From positions 6,870,373 to 6,934,372 of the forward strand of contig OX291548.1 in assembly GCA_946406115.1 (NCBI GenBank): a stretch of DNA of 64,000 nt. Reading direction: 5' to 3'. Position 1 is the stretch's first letter, and each line of letters begins with the position of its first letter. A model generated the notes under the pieces. That model was not told the DNA's origin and did no database searches. It worked only from the letters and a program-made list of their open reading frames with translations. The stretch comes from Apoda limacodes. Lineage: Eukaryota > Arthropoda > Insecta > Lepidoptera > Limacodidae. Below, one piece after another: positions 22,673 to 33,266 of the stretch. The translations under genes and the position numbers were made by a program.

Positions 22673-23734
22673 TGTTTTTATAGTTTATTGTATTATGTTG
22701 TATTATGGTAACAATTATATATCATTCCATGTGTGCTTGATGTGTATATATTTCATTTATTCCTTAGTAACATTTATTTATTAATATATAGATAGTACTG
22801 CTGACTACACTTTGTCCTTTTTTATTTGCAGAAAATTTGCAGTTTTCACAAATTCAGGTGTTAATTCCATTTTGCTATCATGACAGCATAGGTATATCAA
22901 CCTTGTAACATATCTTCATTATATTATCTGCAAAATGCGGTATTGAGGTAAACAGTAAGTTATAATAAGAAGGTCCTGGAGCTAAGCAGCATATTCTAGG
23001 GTTTGAAAAGAGTAATGGAAGAAATCCTACTAATGCTTTATACAATATGTTTAAGTTAGTGACAATGATGAAATGAAATTTTGCACACACAAATTATTAT
23101 AAGAATTGACCAACAAATATTTTATAATGATTATTCTGTTGAGTAATAATCAGCTGATTAAGTTCGTTCCAAAACTACTTTTTAATTGCAATATTGTGTT
23201 TAAGAACACCTATAGGCTATGCTGTAGGAAAGTATTTGTTCTCTGTCTTATATAAATATACAAATTGGTAGATTTCTTCTTATTCACTTTGATTACCTAT
23301 GTTTACAGTATAATACTTAAAATTGTTTTTTTTAATTGAGTTGCCCTAATGATTGAATACTATTGTCATGAGGTATACTTGCAGAAAACTGACCAAACAT
23401 ATAAGAAAGGGTAGTTAGGTATCGCAATTCAAACAAATACCACTTCAATTGTTTGGTATATTTTAGGTTATAGGTTTTAACTGCAAGTTTTCCTACTTCA
23501 TTTATGGTGTAATGAATAAGTAGGTCCCAGTATCTTGCCGTTAAATACATACAATTTTTTTCGATTTTAGTAATCTTATGTTTTCAACTTCCTAGATTCT
23601 TTATTAGGTAACAGTATTTTATAGGCAATTTTGGGTTTTAAATCAGCACAATCAATGTCACTGGTATTCTTTTCACTATTATTAGCTAGTTAAAATTCAC
23701 AAACACACACAAAATTAACCAAAACACTAGTTTA
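22673..23734. other. AT-rich left flank of the triplication, nothing recognised
   Basis: Minus frames at 22,878-23,090 and 23,332-23,550 have no motif. The last bases before the repeat are ACACTAGTTTAA. Confidence 0.45.
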
Positions 23735-24200
23735 AACAGAAAATTGTATTAGGTACGACTAAGCGTATTCTGACCTCGCACACTGGTTTCTGTTGTGTTA
23801 CTTAACTTTGATTCATTTCTTGCGGATATCTGCTTTAACAATCAATGTTTTGAAAATGTCTAAAGTCTTTAATTAATTTGATATTAGCTTTGCAATGAGA
23901 AAGCGATCTGTTTGCAGCCATTAAAAAGGTAAACGCAAATTTGACAGTTCATATGGCTTGCTAACCGCTCGCCAATCGTGATTGTTGTCATTCATAATTC
24001 CGATTTTGGAGCTTTCTATGACGCGTAGCGTAGCGATTGAAAATGCATTTTTAACTCCTAAATCGCCTGATAGAGGCGCTAGCGTCGACTTATTGCTACT
24101 AGCATCGCGACCGCTGCTTCATAATTCGAAATTGGTGTTTGACAGCGATTATTGCGAAATATTAGGCTCTTGCTCTGCTCCCGCAAGATTGGTGATAACC

Positions 24201-24343
24201 CCGCGGGTCGTCTGGCGAACTGGTAGGAGGCCGTCCCACGCTGCGTCTACCGATCCATGGTCGCCACTCGAGAACCTTTCTTCCCCATCGGTTATCGGTC
24301 CGACGAGCGATGTGGCCTGCCCACTGCCACTTCAGCTTGCTAA
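24201..24343 (-). mobile_element. RTE-type LINE C-terminal fragment (unit 1)
   Basis: A 48-codon minus-strand frame reads KLKWQWAGHIARRTDNRWGR, KVLEWRPWIGRRSVGRPP, which is the hallmark tail of RTE-type LINE proteins in Lepidoptera. Both sides end abruptly. The 130-codon plus-strand frame across it (23,982-24,374) is its antisense shadow joined to flanking DNA. Confidence 0.8.
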
Positions 24344-24374
24344 CTTTTCTTACATCTTTGAAATAATTCCCTGA

Positions 24375-25695
24375 TAAAGATTTTACAAAGTTAATGTTGT
24401 ATTTGCTCCATTATGGAAGGTATGCTATAAATATACTTTTTAATTATTTAACAACCCGTCAAACAACCGAGTTCAACAAAACATAAAATTAGCTTACTGC
24501 AAGTAAGATCTGAACTTTGTGCTTTCTACGAGTGATCCTCTGCATTATTTATTTAAAAGATGCTTTTCCGATGGAAATGGTGCTTCTAATTTACTTGCAC
24601 AGTCAGCTACAGAAGCGCTTCTTATGCAGCGTCTCTCTAATGGGTTACTCAACTCAAGATAATTGATTCTTAATTTAAGATCCTTTTACTGTTTTCTCAG
24701 AAATCGTACGAAGTGCACAGCTAGCCGTTCGTGCAATGTTATTATTCAAATAAATTTAAAAATACATGATTACAAACTGTCACCAAATGAAATGGCTCGA
24801 TGTGCTTCTGTAGTTTTGACAGAAAGATATTTTAATTTTGCAGTAATACATAGTAGATTTTATTATACTTATGGTTGTAGTTAGTGGTTTGTATTGATCT
24901 ACTGAAAAAGTGGTTTTTGAGAAATAATTTATTGGATTTTGTAGTTTTTTTTGGTATGTTAAGGAAACACGTGCAGTGGAGTAAAAAATAGTATGATATT
25001 TCCATACTTTAGTCAGTCCAACAATTGTCTAACTGAAATTTGGTCATTTATGCTTTTTTTACTGTTTACAGCACGCCCGTAGACGAAAACCTTAATGTAA
25101 AAAATATATTTAATTAAATTCACTATCACTACAGAACTAATATACATATATACGGGTAATATAAGTTATAAAAAACCCTAATAGAAATTGTTGAAAACAA
25201 AACGCTACTTTCTCAAACTCATATTTTGAACAAGAGTTGTCACGTGTGCTCCATGGTGCGTATCCTCCTTGATAGGTTTGCTAAATTACTCTAATGCGTA
25301 AGCTAGATGTGTGAGTAGAGTAATCTCCGAGTTTTCTATGATTTTCAATATCGATAAGAAGGTTATTTTATTTAAATAGAGTAAATTCAGAAGTTATTTA
25401 CAAGAAGAATTTTTGAATCTCATATTTTAAAAATTACGATGTTTTCTCATTTTATCTAAAGGGTTGGAATAAGGAGTTCTCAACACAAGTCTTCATAGAT
25501 TTCCTAAATTGTTTTTTTCTTTCATGAAATGAGGACAAGACGAGACAAGAACAATGAGAGAAATTTTCCAGAAGACAAGCTGGAGCTACACTTAGTTGTT
25601 TTAGATAATTGGGTAAAGGGTTCAAAGCTCTTCGTAAAACTATTTTAAGTACAAGTAAAAATATAAGTGTATATTTCTGTAAATACAAGTGTTGG
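24375..25695. other. Unit interior, no recognised feature
   Basis: The small frames at 24,663-24,884 and 25,452-25,688 recur in each copy only because the DNA is duplicated. They show no motif. A short open segment near 24,545-24,660 (CFSDGNGASNLLAQSATEAL) is coding-like, but I cannot identify it. Confidence 0.4.
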
Positions 25696-25700
25696 AATTA

Positions 25701-25850
25701 TGTACTTAAGAAAAAAGATTGAGGGGAAAAGACGCGTCGGAAGAACAAAAATGTCTAGGCTCCGAAACATCAGACAATAGACCAGTATCGCCTACGTAGA
25801 AGAACTTTTTCGTCTGGCGAGGGACAAGGATAGATATGCGTAGGAGGATA
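25701..25850 (+). mobile_element. LINE ORF C-terminal scrap (unit 1)
   Basis: The plus strand reads KKIEGKRRVGRTKMSRLRNI, RQ, stop, TSIAYVEELFRLARDKDRYA, stop. The GKRxVGRxxxSxLRNIR(xW)...EELFRLARD pattern resembles the tail of LINE-encoded proteins. Two in-frame stops show it is dead. The second stop exists only in this copy: units 2 and 3 have G instead of T at the equivalent of 25,841, giving a sense codon. Confidence 0.5.
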
Positions 25851-28130
25851 TACTCAAGCTAAAATATACTACATTGAACTGTAACTGCAGATCATGACAT
25901 TATACTTCTATTTACTTTAGTGAAATGTATAAACTATTACCACTTCGTGACTATCATACATTAATTTGTATTATTAAGAGACGAAGTTCTTACATTATCT
26001 ACAATTTAGGAAAAACAATTTTCAACAACAAATCTGAAAATATTACAGCAAAGTCTATACAAGGTTGATTAGATATTCTAAATTAACAGGATTCTCGAAA
26101 ATCATGATTTAATTTTATTTATGTAATTACAAAAATACATTTAAACATACATACATTTTATATCATACTTAATACATACACATTATTCACAGAAAGAAAA
26201 ATGCGTTGATGTAAAAAGGTGAATCATAAGTGCAATGTTAGTTCTTTACGGAAAAGGATAGGTACGTACGTAATAAACTGAGGGAAGAAGTAAGAAAACG
26301 TACGCGTTACCTACGCTTGAGAGTTGCTGTTGAGTCAAAGGGTAATTTCCCTCTGATTTGAAGAAATTGAGGATACGTGAGTCTAGTAAGACTTTAAAGG
26401 TGGTGAGTGTAGGCATGATGATGTTTTTAACTGATTATTATTTATTATTACGTTACTTAAATTTAATTAATAACTTGTTATGTATTAATTTAATTATAAT
26501 TTTTTTCTAGAAACTTAATTTAAGAAATTATATTTTTTTATATACCCATATAAAACCATTATGTTAGTCTAGTTGTTTATTCATTTTAAATTAAATAAAA
26601 ATGTATATAAAAGAATGAAAAAATCATAGTAAACAATAAATTAACTACTATGGAAATACATATATATAAACTTAGGTATGCAGGTTTCACAGTGCCCATT
26701 TCGATTATTAATTTGGGAAATAACATGTCAACACTATAATAACCTGTTATATGTACCCTATTGTTTTGGTATGATTTAAATGACGTTTAACGTTAAAATT
26801 ACGCGTGTTTTATCATCAAATCTTAATCATAAAATCATATCAATGATCGGGTTTATAATAATCAGGCACACCGCAACAGGTTTGCCACCTTAGGGTAAGT
26901 AGAAGAGTAGTGAAGAATAAAAAGAGAAGAGTAGTTAAAAAATAAAAATTTAAAATCTGATCATTATGAATCTTATATCGGTATATACTAAGGTAAGGTA
27001 TAGGATATAATAAGTGTTTTAAAAACATATGTATTAACATTTTTTAAATTTAAAATGACTACAAAAAAAAATCATCGCACCTTACACTAAAATGACCAGA
27101 CATGTAAAGTGTGTGTCCCACCTGTCGCTGTTTTTTTATCAATAAACTCGCATATTATACGTTGTATCGTATATTATATATTACATTGAAACCCTTATTT
27201 GTCCCTATAAGGTAAAATAATAAATCTGGTTTTGTTTCATTGTGTATTGGATAAATAATGTTTCCAAGATTTATGTAAAGGAAGAAGACTTTAAATTGAA
27301 AATAATGGATTTACAATTACAAATTGAAATCCAAATTAAGGAATCCATTAGCAGAATATAACTTCAGAAAGACTAGCACGTAGACAACTCGGAAGTTACC
27401 GCTTTTCAATTTCCGCTGCTCAATGTTGGACGATTCGCTAAGGTGTTTTCTCGAAGAATGTCACTTGAATGTCAAATCAAGAAAGGTAAGCGTAAATTTT
27501 TTATTACATAGCTAACATTGAGGTACTTGCAAGTTATTGATGGAAATAAAATTCAATTTCGGATATTTCTTTTTACCTTTCACAACGAGTATCTTAAAAA
27601 TAAGATGTCATTAAGTTTGTTAAATAGAAAAAAGTAACATTATAATTAATTAAAATATAACAATAACAAACAAAACAAAAAAAAATGTAATCCGAATTGG
27701 TCCGGCGGTTCTCGAGTTTTTGAGAGACTAACAAACGTCAATTGATTATAATTATCAAGGATGGTAAGGAGAAAATAACTAACGAGAGGCAATTTAGAAG
27801 CTTATGCCGAAGGCCGAAGGCTTTAATGCCTCTAGTTTGTACTATCCATGTAACATACAATGTTTTTCATCAAATAAACTCACTAAAACACAATTGAAAT
27901 GGCAGGAATAGAAGAAGTGAAAACAACGCTGCCACCAGATGTCGATAGATATCTAGAGCATTTATTAATTTAAAAGTTTTCACTGAAGTTAAAACTTGTA
28001 ATTCTGCTACTTTGTAATGTGCGCGTAGTTCGTGTTTATAGAACGACATAGCTCTATACATAGTTGATAGAATAGGCGCGTCATTACGGGCCGTGGTTCT
28101 ATGCGGTTTGCTTCAAAAAGTAATACTAAT
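25851..28130. other. Unit interior, AT-rich, nothing recognised
   Basis: A possible donor (AAAG|GTAAGC at 27,486) follows a GC-richer stretch at 27,375-27,486. It could be a 5' exon of the Tc1 relic, but all frames contain stops. Small frames here are not supported. Confidence 0.35.
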
Positions 28131-29199
28131 TGGGAGTAATTAGATTTAAGCACCCTAATATAAAAGTAATAGTAAGTGGGAGTAATTAGATTTCTTCTGT
28201 ATGTAATGACACTGTTTACGAGTAAGTGTGACACGATTAGACGCGCGCGCAATTGTTTATTGCATCACATTAAAATAAAAAAAATGGCACCTCAACTGAC
28301 CCAAGTGCAGCGGAAGCAGATTGTAGCCCTGCGAGAAGCGGGCTACAAAATAAAAGATATTGAGCGACGAACTGGCATAACAGTAAGTAAATTTACTTTA
28401 TTAATTACGTATGTTTAGAGGAACCTATCCATCTTGAATCAAAAGTAGTAACTTAATAATTTCAATCCTTACTAGCCTCATAACTACGTCCCCACTGTGG
28501 GGCACGGCCTCCTTAAATCGAGGGTGATTAAATAAATAAAAAATAAAATGGTTTATTTCTTTTTTTAATGGTACAACGAGATATTTAACCCATAGTCCAC
28601 ACGCGGGCCCAGTGCGATATTTTCCTTCACCGAAGGCCAGTTGGTTATAATAAATACTTAACATAGAATAATACATACAATGTAAAAGAAAAAGAGTGAT
28701 AAAAAATAATTGTACTGTCTGGTCTTAAATAGGTAACTAAAAGAAGAAGTTTTTTTAGGTATCGACTTAACTTTTTTGGCACCTGTTTTAAATATGCGTC
28801 AAATTTAAAACATTCTGTTTACAGAGAAAAACAATAAGACATTGAATCCTCCAGAACGAGGAAACGGGAGGTTCGAGCCACCACTGCTGAGGAAGATGAG
28901 GCTATAAAAACGGCTCACCAAATGGAGCTGTTTTTCAATACCCAGAGCACTGCTTCTCAATATCCCGTAAGTATCATCATCTATTACATAATTATACACT
29001 CAAGCGATTGATGAGTCGGTCAGTCAGTGGTAGGTATTTATAGGTACATAGATGCGCTATAAGCGATAGAAAAATATATTTCACCGAACAACATGTCGGT
29101 TTTATATAAAAAAATCAAGCATGACCCGGTAATCGGCGTGCTTATTTAGTAGCTTCGAGGGGATAGTATTAGGGGGTATTATTTCTTATGCCATTTACC

Positions 29200-29262
29200 A
29201 TTGCCGCTCGCGTAGGTATGTTGTGGTATTGCTTAACATACAACACATACGCGCGCGGCAAT
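29200..29262. other. 63-nt imperfect hairpin (unit 1)
   Basis: The left arm ATTGCCGCTCGCGTAGGTAT plus GTTGT pairs with the right arm ACAACACATACGCGCGCGGC plus AAT, leaving a loop of about 13 nt (GGTATTGCTTAAC region). Arms are ~24 nt with one mismatch and a small bulge. It lies in the second intron-like gap of the transposase relic. Size and shape are like a pre-miRNA, but it could be a MITE remnant. Confidence 0.55.
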
Positions 29263-29439
29263 TGTAACTATAATGGACTTAAACACCGTTCCCATTATAG
29301 GTAGTTACAGAATATGCACGCCGGTCATGTAAAAAAACTTTCACTATTTCATTATGTCACTAGATGTGCATGCGGTTCCATCCGCGCTTAATTCAATTAT
29401 CGAGCCAAATCTGATTCTTTGCTCATCCCACGAAAACAC

Positions 29440-29600
29440 TATATTTTTTAGGATAAAAAGTAGCATATATGTTAACCCAGGATGTCACCTACCTCCGTAC
29501 CAAAGTACATTAAAACTGGTAAAGCCGTTTAAGCGCGAAGAAGAAACCAACATACAAACACAGTCACAAACTTTCGCCTTTATAATATTAAAGTGTGATT
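29440..29600 (+). mobile_element. Interspersed element tail (unit 1)
   Basis: GGATAAAAAGTAGCATATAT, CCAGGATGTCACCTACCTCC, GTAAAGCCGTTTAAGCGCGA and CACAAACTTTCGCCTTTATA plus ATATTA follow the order of a common lepidopteran non-autonomous family related to the GTAACAGACAGA elements. The 86-codon frame over it is fortuitous. Confidence 0.55.
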
Positions 29601-31616
29601 CATTATCTAGGTAATAGGTAACAGGCAGCAATTTTTTATGGGTGAAAAATGGTGGCTTTGAGCACAACACCCCGCCTGTTGGTTAAGGACCTAGCTATTG
29701 CGACTTACAATAGACGTGCTTGTTTACCGTCTCTGAGTAACTAAACTAAATTTGCGGAGCCCGATTGAGCCCGAAAAAAAATAAAACCTTGTAAAAAATT
29801 ATACCTACCTATGTGTGCAATTAGATTTCCGTGTTACCGATCGCTAAGAACTCCCTAGGGTTAAGGATTAAGGTGAGAAATGATGACTGCCGGGAAATAA
29901 TTTGAATTCACGAGAATAGCCTTACTTGTAGAGGATAAACATCGCGATAATTATTATAAAAAAAATTAAATAAGAGTTTCAGTTGAAATTCAGTAATTAA
30001 TAATTACATTGTTTAAATCAATTTATGTATATAAATTATTTTCTCTAATTAAATAAAAATAGTATTAAATTTAAATAGTATTTTATTTACACACAAAACG
30101 AGGAAATAATTTCTAATAGGATTAGACTTTTTGATAGTTGGCAACGCTACCTTTTCGTATACTTCAGCTTTTATTATTGGGTATTTTTTATTTAAATTTA
30201 ATTTTCAGATTTCGAAGCAGATTGTGCGGCGGCGGTTGAAAGAAGCAGGGGCTTCGGCACCGTAGGCCAGCGAAAAAGATTCTGCTAACAGAAGCGCACG
30301 CTCAAGCAAGAGTAAGCCTTTACTTGGAATATTATAATTTTGACTGGGTTAATAACACCGTCATATTTGTTGACAAGAAAACTTTTCTACGCATAAGGAA
30401 GGCAGAAAACTTTTATGGAGACAAAATAATGTGTATGTAATTTCTTCCGTTCTTCAATATTTTTAATTTCTGGCGTCCTTAACAGATTGAAAATGTTTGT
30501 CTGCCTTATCTTGATAGTCAACTTGGGTAATATCTACCTAGGCTTTTTACAAGCAATTCTTATGTTGTTTGTGACTGTGTTACGATAATTGTTGTGTATA
30601 TATTGTTATGATATTAAATTATGATGATTACCTGTAGATTATTTTAGCTGAACTTGCTTTTCTGTCTGTTATAATAACGACGATGTGCAGGTTAGTAAAA
30701 ATACTAAAAATAATCACAATGTCACACACAATGAAACGAATTTTTTCCATACTTCATAAATATTTTTTACCGAAATTACTACATTATTACTATTCCAGTA
30801 TCTCCCAAATCCCACTTTAGAATGGGAGCGACCAAAATACGGCGTAACAAAAACCAAATCCGAATAGAACAATATATTAAATCAATAAATGACAGAGTAG
30901 AATTTTAAAACAATAATTAAATAAAGGTTTTCAAGGGGAATTACCTTTTTGCATGCCTCTTTGTCATCGGAGGTAAGAAAAGTTTGATCCAAATAATAAT
31001 TTCGTACGCTCACTTATATTTTCATTCATAATTAACGGTCGCGTCGCGATGCAGTGGGGATACTACGTAAGAGCAGCCAGTGTGAGACGAAATAATAAAT
31101 TACGACTATCTCTCTTTCACGACTTTTTCGCTCTGTTGCGCCTTGGGTTTAACAGAAAATTGTATTAGGTACGACTAAGCGTATTCTGACCTCGCACACT
31201 GGTTTCTGTTGTGTTACTTAACTTTGATTCATTTCTTGCGGATATCTGCTTTAACAATCAATGTTTTGAAAATGTCTAAAGTCTTTAATTAATTTGATAT
31301 TAGCTTTGCAATGAGAAAGCGATCTGTTTGCAGCCATTAAAAAGGTAAACGCAAATTTGACAGTTCATATGGCTTGCTAACCGCTCGCCAATCGTGATTG
31401 TTGTCATTCATAATTCCGATTTTGGAGCTTTCTATGACGCGTAGCGTAGCGATTGAAAATGCATTTTTAACTCCTAAATCGCCTGATAGAGGCGCTAGCG
31501 TCGACTTATTGCTACTAGCATCGCGACCGCTGCTTCATAATTCGAAATTGGTGTTTGACAGCGATTATTGCGAAATATTAGGCTCTTGCTCTGCTCCCGC
31601 AAGATTGGTGATAACC

Positions 31617-31759
31617 CCGCGGGTCGTCTGGCGAACTGGTAGGAGGCCGTCCCACGCTGCGTCTACCGATCCATGGTCGCCACTCGAGAACCTTTCTTCC
31701 CCATCGGTTATCGGTCCGACGAGCGATGTGGCCTGCCCACTGCCACTTCAGCTTGCTAA
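31617..31759 (-). mobile_element. RTE-type LINE C-terminal fragment (unit 2)
   Basis: Duplicate of 24,201-24,343; no difference seen. Confidence 0.8.
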
Positions 31760-33116
31760 CTTTTCTTACATCTTTGAAATAATTCCCTGATAAAGATTTT
31801 ACAAAGTTAATGTTGTATTTGCTCCATTATGGAAGGTATGCTATAAATATACTTTTTAATTATTTAACAACCCGTCAAACAACCGAGTTCAACAAAACAT
31901 AAAATTAGCTTACTGCAAGTAAGATCTGAACTTTGTGCTTTCTACGAGTGATCCTCTGCATTATTTATTTAAAAGATGCTTTTCCGATGGAAATGGTGCT
32001 TCTAATTTACTTGCACAGTCAGCTACAGAAGCGCTTCTTATGCAGCGTCTCTCTAATGGGTTACTCAACTCAAGATAATTGATTCTTAATTTAAGATCCT
32101 TTTACTGTTTTCTCAGAAATCGTACGAAGTGCACAGCTAGCCGTTCGTGCAATGTTATTATTCAAATAAATTTAAAAATACATGATTACAAACTGTCACC
32201 AAATGAAATGGCTCGATGTGCTTCTGTAGTTTTGACAGAAAGATATTTTAATTTTGCAGTAATACATAGTAGATTTTATTATACTTATGGTTGTAGTTAG
32301 TGGTTTGTATTGATCTACTGAAAAAGTGGTTTTTGAGAAATAATTTATTGGATTTTGTAGTTTTTTTTGGTATGTTAAGGAAACACGTGCAGTGGAGTAA
32401 AAAATAGTATGATATTTCCATACTTTAGTCAGTCCAACAATTGTCTAACTGAAATTTGGTCATTTATGCTTTTTTTACTGTTTACAGCACGCCCGTAGAC
32501 GAAAACCTTAATGTAAAAAATATATTTAATTAAATTCACTATCACTACAGAACTAATATACATATATACGGGTAATATAAGTTATAAAAAACCCTAATAG
32601 AAATTGTTGAAAACAAAACGCTACTTTCTCAAACTCATATTTTGAACAAGAGTTGTCACGTGTGCTCCATGGTGCGTATCCTCCTTGATAGGTTTGCTAA
32701 ATTACTCTAATGCGTAAGCTAGATGTGTGAGTAGAGTAATCTCCGAGTTTTCTATGATTTTCAATATCGATAAGAAGGTTATTTTATTTAAATAGAGTAA
32801 ATTCAGAAGTTATTTACAAGAAGAATTTTTGAATCTCATATTTTAAAAATTACGATGTTTTCTCATTTTATCTAAAGGGTTGGAATAAGGAGTTCTCAAC
32901 ACAAGTCTTCATAGATTTCCTAAATTGTTTTTTTCTTTCATGAAATGAGGACAAGACGAGACAAGAACAATGAGAGAAATTTTCCAGAAGACAAGCTGGA
33001 GCTACACTTAGTTGTTTTAGATAATTGGGTAAAGGGTTCAAAGCTCTTCGTAAAACTATTTTAAGTACAAGTAAAAATATAAGTGTATATTTCTGTAAAT
33101 ACAAGTGTTGGAATTA

Positions 33117-33266
33117 TGTACTTAAGAAAAAAGATTGAGGGGAAAAGACGCGTCGGAAGAACAAAAATATCTAGGCTCCGAAACATCAGACAATAGACCA
33201 GTATCGCCTACGTAGAAGAACTTTTTCGTCTGGCGAGGGACAAGGATAGATATGCGGAGGAGGATA
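33117..33266 (+). mobile_element. LINE ORF C-terminal scrap (unit 2)
   Basis: Duplicate of 25,701-25,850. It has G at 33,257 (sense codon instead of the stop in unit 1) and a private A at 33,169. Confidence 0.5.

Larger units (their letters stand above)
28284..30436 (+). pseudogene. Tc1/mariner-type transposase relic with intron-like gaps (unit 1)
   Basis: Segment 1 (28,284-28,382) starts at an ATG after an AT-rich leader and encodes the first helix-turn-helix of the paired-like DNA-binding region (LTQVQRKQIVALREAGYKIK, DIERRTGIT), then GTAAGT. Segment 2 (28,825-28,966) follows TTTACAG and gives ATTAEEDEAIKTAHQMELFF, ending QYP|GTAAGT. Segment 3 starts at 30,209 after TTTTCAG with ISKQIVRRRLKEAG, then RRPAKKILLTEAHAQARV and TVIFVDKKTF, where the D is the expected first catalytic aspartate of the DDE/D triad; it ends NNVY|GTAATT at 30,436. 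Lesions: a TAA at the start of segment 2, and one-base shifts near 30,262 and 30,408. The second D and third acidic residue are absent. A possible fourth segment (YLPNPTLEWERPKYG, from 30,799 after TTCCAG) is uncertain. The family assignment is firm; splicing is inferred. Confidence 0.75.
23735..31150. repeat. Tandem triplication, unit 1 (7,416 bp)
   Basis: First of three head-to-tail copies. Every landmark recurs at +7,416 and +14,832. The left edge is ...CTAGTTTAA|ACAGAAAATTG. Contents in order: an RTE scrap (minus), a second LINE C-terminal scrap, AT-rich DNA, a Tc1/mariner transposase relic with intron-like gaps (28,284-30,436), a hairpin and an interspersed element inside its second gap, and a CG-richer end (GGTCGCGTCGCGATGCAG). 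Private bases of this copy that I saw: T at 25,841, C at 26,016, G at 28,090 and T at 29,782. Confidence 0.97.

Noticed and set aside
23982..24374. 130-codon plus-strand frame, present three times
   Set aside because: It is antisense to an RTE LINE tail (24,201-24,343) and repeats only because the DNA is triplicated.
31040..31150. CG-rich end of the unit (GGTCGCGTCGCGATGCAG) as a promoter
   Set aside because: No core promoter motif or downstream exon follows; in units 1 and 2 it abuts the next unit and in unit 3 AT-rich DNA.
23732..31154. The 7.4-kb unit as a piggyBac transposon flanked by TTAA
   Set aside because: TTAA is at the junctions, but the unit ends are not inverted repeats and no piggyBac transposase is present. 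Tandem head-to-tail copies are not expected from piggyBac.
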